A stretch of DNA of 6,901 nt from an uncultured Actinotalea sp. (GTDB taxonomy: Bacteria > Actinomycetota > Actinomycetes > Actinomycetales > Cellulomonadaceae): NCBI RefSeq assembly GCF_946885855.1, contig NZ_CAMPHH010000184.1, forward strand, positions 1 to 6,901, written 5' to 3'. The notes under the pieces were generated by a model. It did no database searches. It was not told where the DNA came from and saw nothing but the letters and a program-made list of their open reading frames with translations. The position numbers and the translations under genes are program-made. Positions 5,435 to 6,901 of the stretch are shown in pieces; position 1 is the stretch's first letter; each line of letters starts with the position of its first letter.

Positions 5435-6663
5435 CCGCAGCCGCTGGTTCGAGCAGCGCGTTCGACACGGCCCCGTCCGCCGCCCAGACTGCTGCGGTGG
5501 ACGTCCGGACCGTGCTCGCGCCGGGGCGCCGTCGGCTGGTGGCCGCGGTGCTCGCCGTCGTCGTCGCGCTGCTCGCGGTGACCCTCGTGCAGGTGCGTGG
5601 CCACGGCGCCCAGGAGGCGCGCGAGGCACGCCAGGCCCAGCAGGCGCAGGAGGTCCGGGACCGGGCGGCCGCGGAGCAGGAGCAGCGGGAGGCCGAGCGC
5701 CGCGCCGAGGCGGACCGCGCTGCCCGCGCGGCACAGGAGGCCGAGGAGCGCGCCGCCGCGTGGTCCGCCGCGGCACACGCCGCAGAGGTGGAGCACGGCA
5801 TTGCCGCGACCCTGCTCGCGGAGACCGAGGGCACCGTCGTCGACGACGCCGTGCGCGCCGGCCTGGCCGCGGCACTGGGGGCGCTGCGCGTCCTGCTCGA
5901 CGGGGGCGTCGCCCCCGAGGACGACGGTGCGGTCGCCGCGCTGGAGGCGGGCGTCGGCGACGTGCAGGACGCGGCCCGGGCCGTGACGGAGGCCCACACC
6001 GCGTGGGCCGAGGCGCGGGCCGAGGAGGAGCGCGTGGCGGCGGAAGGGGCCCGGGCAGCGCAGGACGCCGCGGCCGAGCGCGCGGCCGCGGCGCGCACCG
6101 AGGGCACGGCGGCCCCGACAGCCGGCGACCCCGGAGCGGGCCCGCGTCCGCCCACCTCCGGCGCCGGACCGGACTGCGGCAGCCCGGCGATCCGCGAGGC
6201 CCCGACGCAGCCCGTGGCCTTCATGACCTCCACCCCGTCCGAGGCCGGCGACGGCAGCAACGGGCGCGTGCCCCGGTCGCGGATGGCGGCGTTGCCCTGG
6301 TGCGTGGACGCCGACGGGAACGCCCAGTGGCTGCGGGCCGACGCGGCCGCCGCGATGATCCGGCTCAACGAGGCGTTCCGGGCGCGGTTCGGCGAGAACA
6401 TCGCGATCGACATGTCGTACCGGTCCTACGAGCAACAGGTCGCGATGCGCGAGCACTACGGCTCGATCGCGGCACGACCCGGCACGTCGAACCACGGCTG
6501 GGGCACGGCGATCGACACGTGGGAGTGGCAGGCCTACGCGTTCGGCTCCGAGCGCTACGAGTGGCTCGTCGCGAACGCGCCCACCTACGGCTGGGTGGCG
6601 CCCGGCTGGGCACGCCAGGGCGGCTCGAACCCGGAGTACTGGCACTTCGAGTACGTCGGCTGA
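5431..6663 (+). CDS. Membrane-anchored M15-family (VanY-like) D,D-carboxypeptidase
   Basis: A 410-residue protein predicted to trim peptidoglycan stem peptides outside the membrane. Order: cytoplasmic N-terminus (1-33), one transmembrane helix (about 34-54, after GRRR), Ala/Glu/Arg/Gln-rich coiled coil (60-120), a helical region (123-188), second coiled coil (185-222), Pro/Gly linker (225-248), then an M15 catalytic domain from about C249. Zinc and catalytic residues are complete: SYRSYEQQ (329-336), SNHGWGTAID with H355 and D362, and EYWHFEY with E402 and H405. C249 and C291 could form a disulfide. Soluble VanY-type enzymes are much shorter, so the long coiled-coil stalk is the unusual part. 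The GTG start overlaps the signal peptidase stop (GTGA), which supports it; GTG 5497 is possible but has no Shine-Dalgarno. The gene is the third of the surface-protein cassette. Whether it acts on the wall generally or at the site of surface-protein export is inference. Confidence 0.9.
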   Translation: MTAAAGSSSAFDTAPSAAQTAAVDVRTVLAPGRRRLVAAVLAVVVALLAVTLVQVRGHGAQEAREARQAQQAQEVRDRAAAEQEQREAERRAEADRAARAAQEAEERAAAWSAAAHAAEVEHGIAATLLAETEGTVVDDAVRAGLAAALGALRVLLDGGVAPEDDGAVAALEAGVGDVQDAARAVTEAHTAWAEARAEEERVAAEGARAAQDAAAERAAAARTEGTAAPTAGDPGAGPRPPTSGAGPDCGSPAIREAPTQPVAFMTSTPSEAGDGSNGRVPRSRMAALPWCVDADGNAQWLRADAAAAMIRLNEAFRARFGENIAIDMSYRSYEQQVAMREHYGSIAARPGTSNHGWGTAIDTWEWQAYAFGSERYEWLVANAPTYGWVAPGWARQGGSNPEYWHFEYVG

Positions 6664-6672
6664 CGCTCGCGG

Positions 6673-6684
6673 CGCCGGCCGGCG
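6673..6684. repeat. 12-base palindrome after the carboxypeptidase gene
   Basis: CGCCGGCCGGCG is self-complementary and begins 10 bases past the carboxypeptidase stop codon. It is short and of low complexity in such GC-rich DNA; a protein-binding or terminator role is only possible. Confidence 0.3.
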
Positions 6685-6728
6685 GAGCTGCTGCGACAAG
6701 AATCGCGGTTCTGCGGGTGCGCCACGTG

Positions 6729-6745
6729 CTGCCGCGGGGCGGCAG
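6729..6745 (+). terminator. Hairpin in the 160-base gap, candidate cassette terminator
   Basis: CTGCCGC-GGG-GCGGCAG is a perfect 7-bp stem with a 3-base loop, 65 bases beyond the carboxypeptidase stop. A weaker GGAGT/ACTCC stem follows at 6745-6759. No T-tract is present. It is the best terminator candidate for the cassette, though it could instead belong to the leader of the next gene. No convincing promoter for that gene was seen. Confidence 0.35.
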
Positions 6746-6809
6746 GAGTGCCAGACTCCCGGGTGGGGACGACGACGACCTCGCCGGCCCCTGCCTGCAC
6801 CCGTGACCC

Positions 6810-6815
6810 AGGAGG
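6810..6815 (+). promoter_or_regulatory. Consensus ribosome binding site of the last gene
   Basis: AGGAGG lies 8 bases before the ATG at 6824. It is the only full Shine-Dalgarno consensus in the window and fixes the start of the truncated gene at the right edge. Confidence 0.85.
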
Positions 6816-6823
6816 CCCGCGCG

Positions 6824-6901
6824 ATGACCACCACCGAGGACTCTCGGACCGACACGACCGGCCCGGTCGACCTGGTCCCCGAGATCGCCCCGGACGCCGC
6901 C
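6824..6901 (+). CDS. Unidentified gene, 3'-truncated by window end
   Basis: An open frame from an ATG with a perfect AGGAGG 8 bases upstream, continuing to the window edge (26 codons). The visible protein begins MTTTEDSRTDTTGPVDLVPE and is polar, Thr/Asp-rich and without a signal peptide or membrane segment so far. This looks like a disordered N-terminal tail. I do not recognise the family from this fragment. It is on the same strand as the surface-protein cassette but 160 bases away, past candidate terminators, so it is probably a separate unit. Confidence 0.8.
   Translation, partial: MTTTEDSRTDTTGPVDLVPEIAPDAA

Noticed and set aside
5053..6855. A 600-codon minus-strand open frame opposite the peptidase and carboxypeptidase
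   Set aside because: Arg/Gly/Val/Leu-rich sequence without motifs, overlapping two well-supported genes; a shadow.

Overview
The window is very GC-rich DNA with strong G/C preference at codon third positions, frequent GTG starts and short intergenic gaps. This fits a high-GC actinomycete. A member of the Cellulomonadaceae/Promicromonosporaceae group is a reasonable guess, but nothing here (no rRNA, no marker gene) fixes the genus.

Left part (1-3920), ordinary accessory metabolism: the 3' portion of a LacI-family transcriptional regulator whose start lies before base 1; an APC-superfamily amino-acid/amine permease directly abutting it, with no ATG/GTG/TTG that would give a complete first helix; a convergent (minus-strand) flavodoxin-domain protein; and, divergent from the flavodoxin, an aldo/keto reductase. 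The divergent gap (2910-3119) carries an iterated hairpin repeat.

Right part (3921-6663), a compact three-gene cassette on the plus strand and the most interesting part of the window. It encodes (1) a secreted protein of about 210 residues with a SipW-type signal peptide (TasA/CalY-like), (2) a SipW-like, ER-type (Ser/His) signal peptidase, and (3) a membrane-anchored, coiled-coil-bearing M15 (VanY-like) peptidoglycan carboxypeptidase whose GTG start overlaps the peptidase stop. Genes 1 and 2 are separated by 122 bases holding two perfect hairpins framed by a 12-base direct repeat. Their translation-initiation regions are nearly identical. The working model, which is inference, is that gene 1 is a surface or fibre-type protein, gene 2 its dedicated maturation peptidase, and gene 3 a wall-trimming enzyme that helps it cross or attach to the peptidoglycan. 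The hairpins would set expression of the enzymes below that of the structural protein.

Right edge (6664-6901): a 160-base intergenic region with small palindromes, then a consensus AGGAGG ribosome binding site and the first 26 codons of an unidentified gene that runs out of the window. No RNA genes, CRISPR arrays, insertion sequences or tRNA-like sequences were seen.
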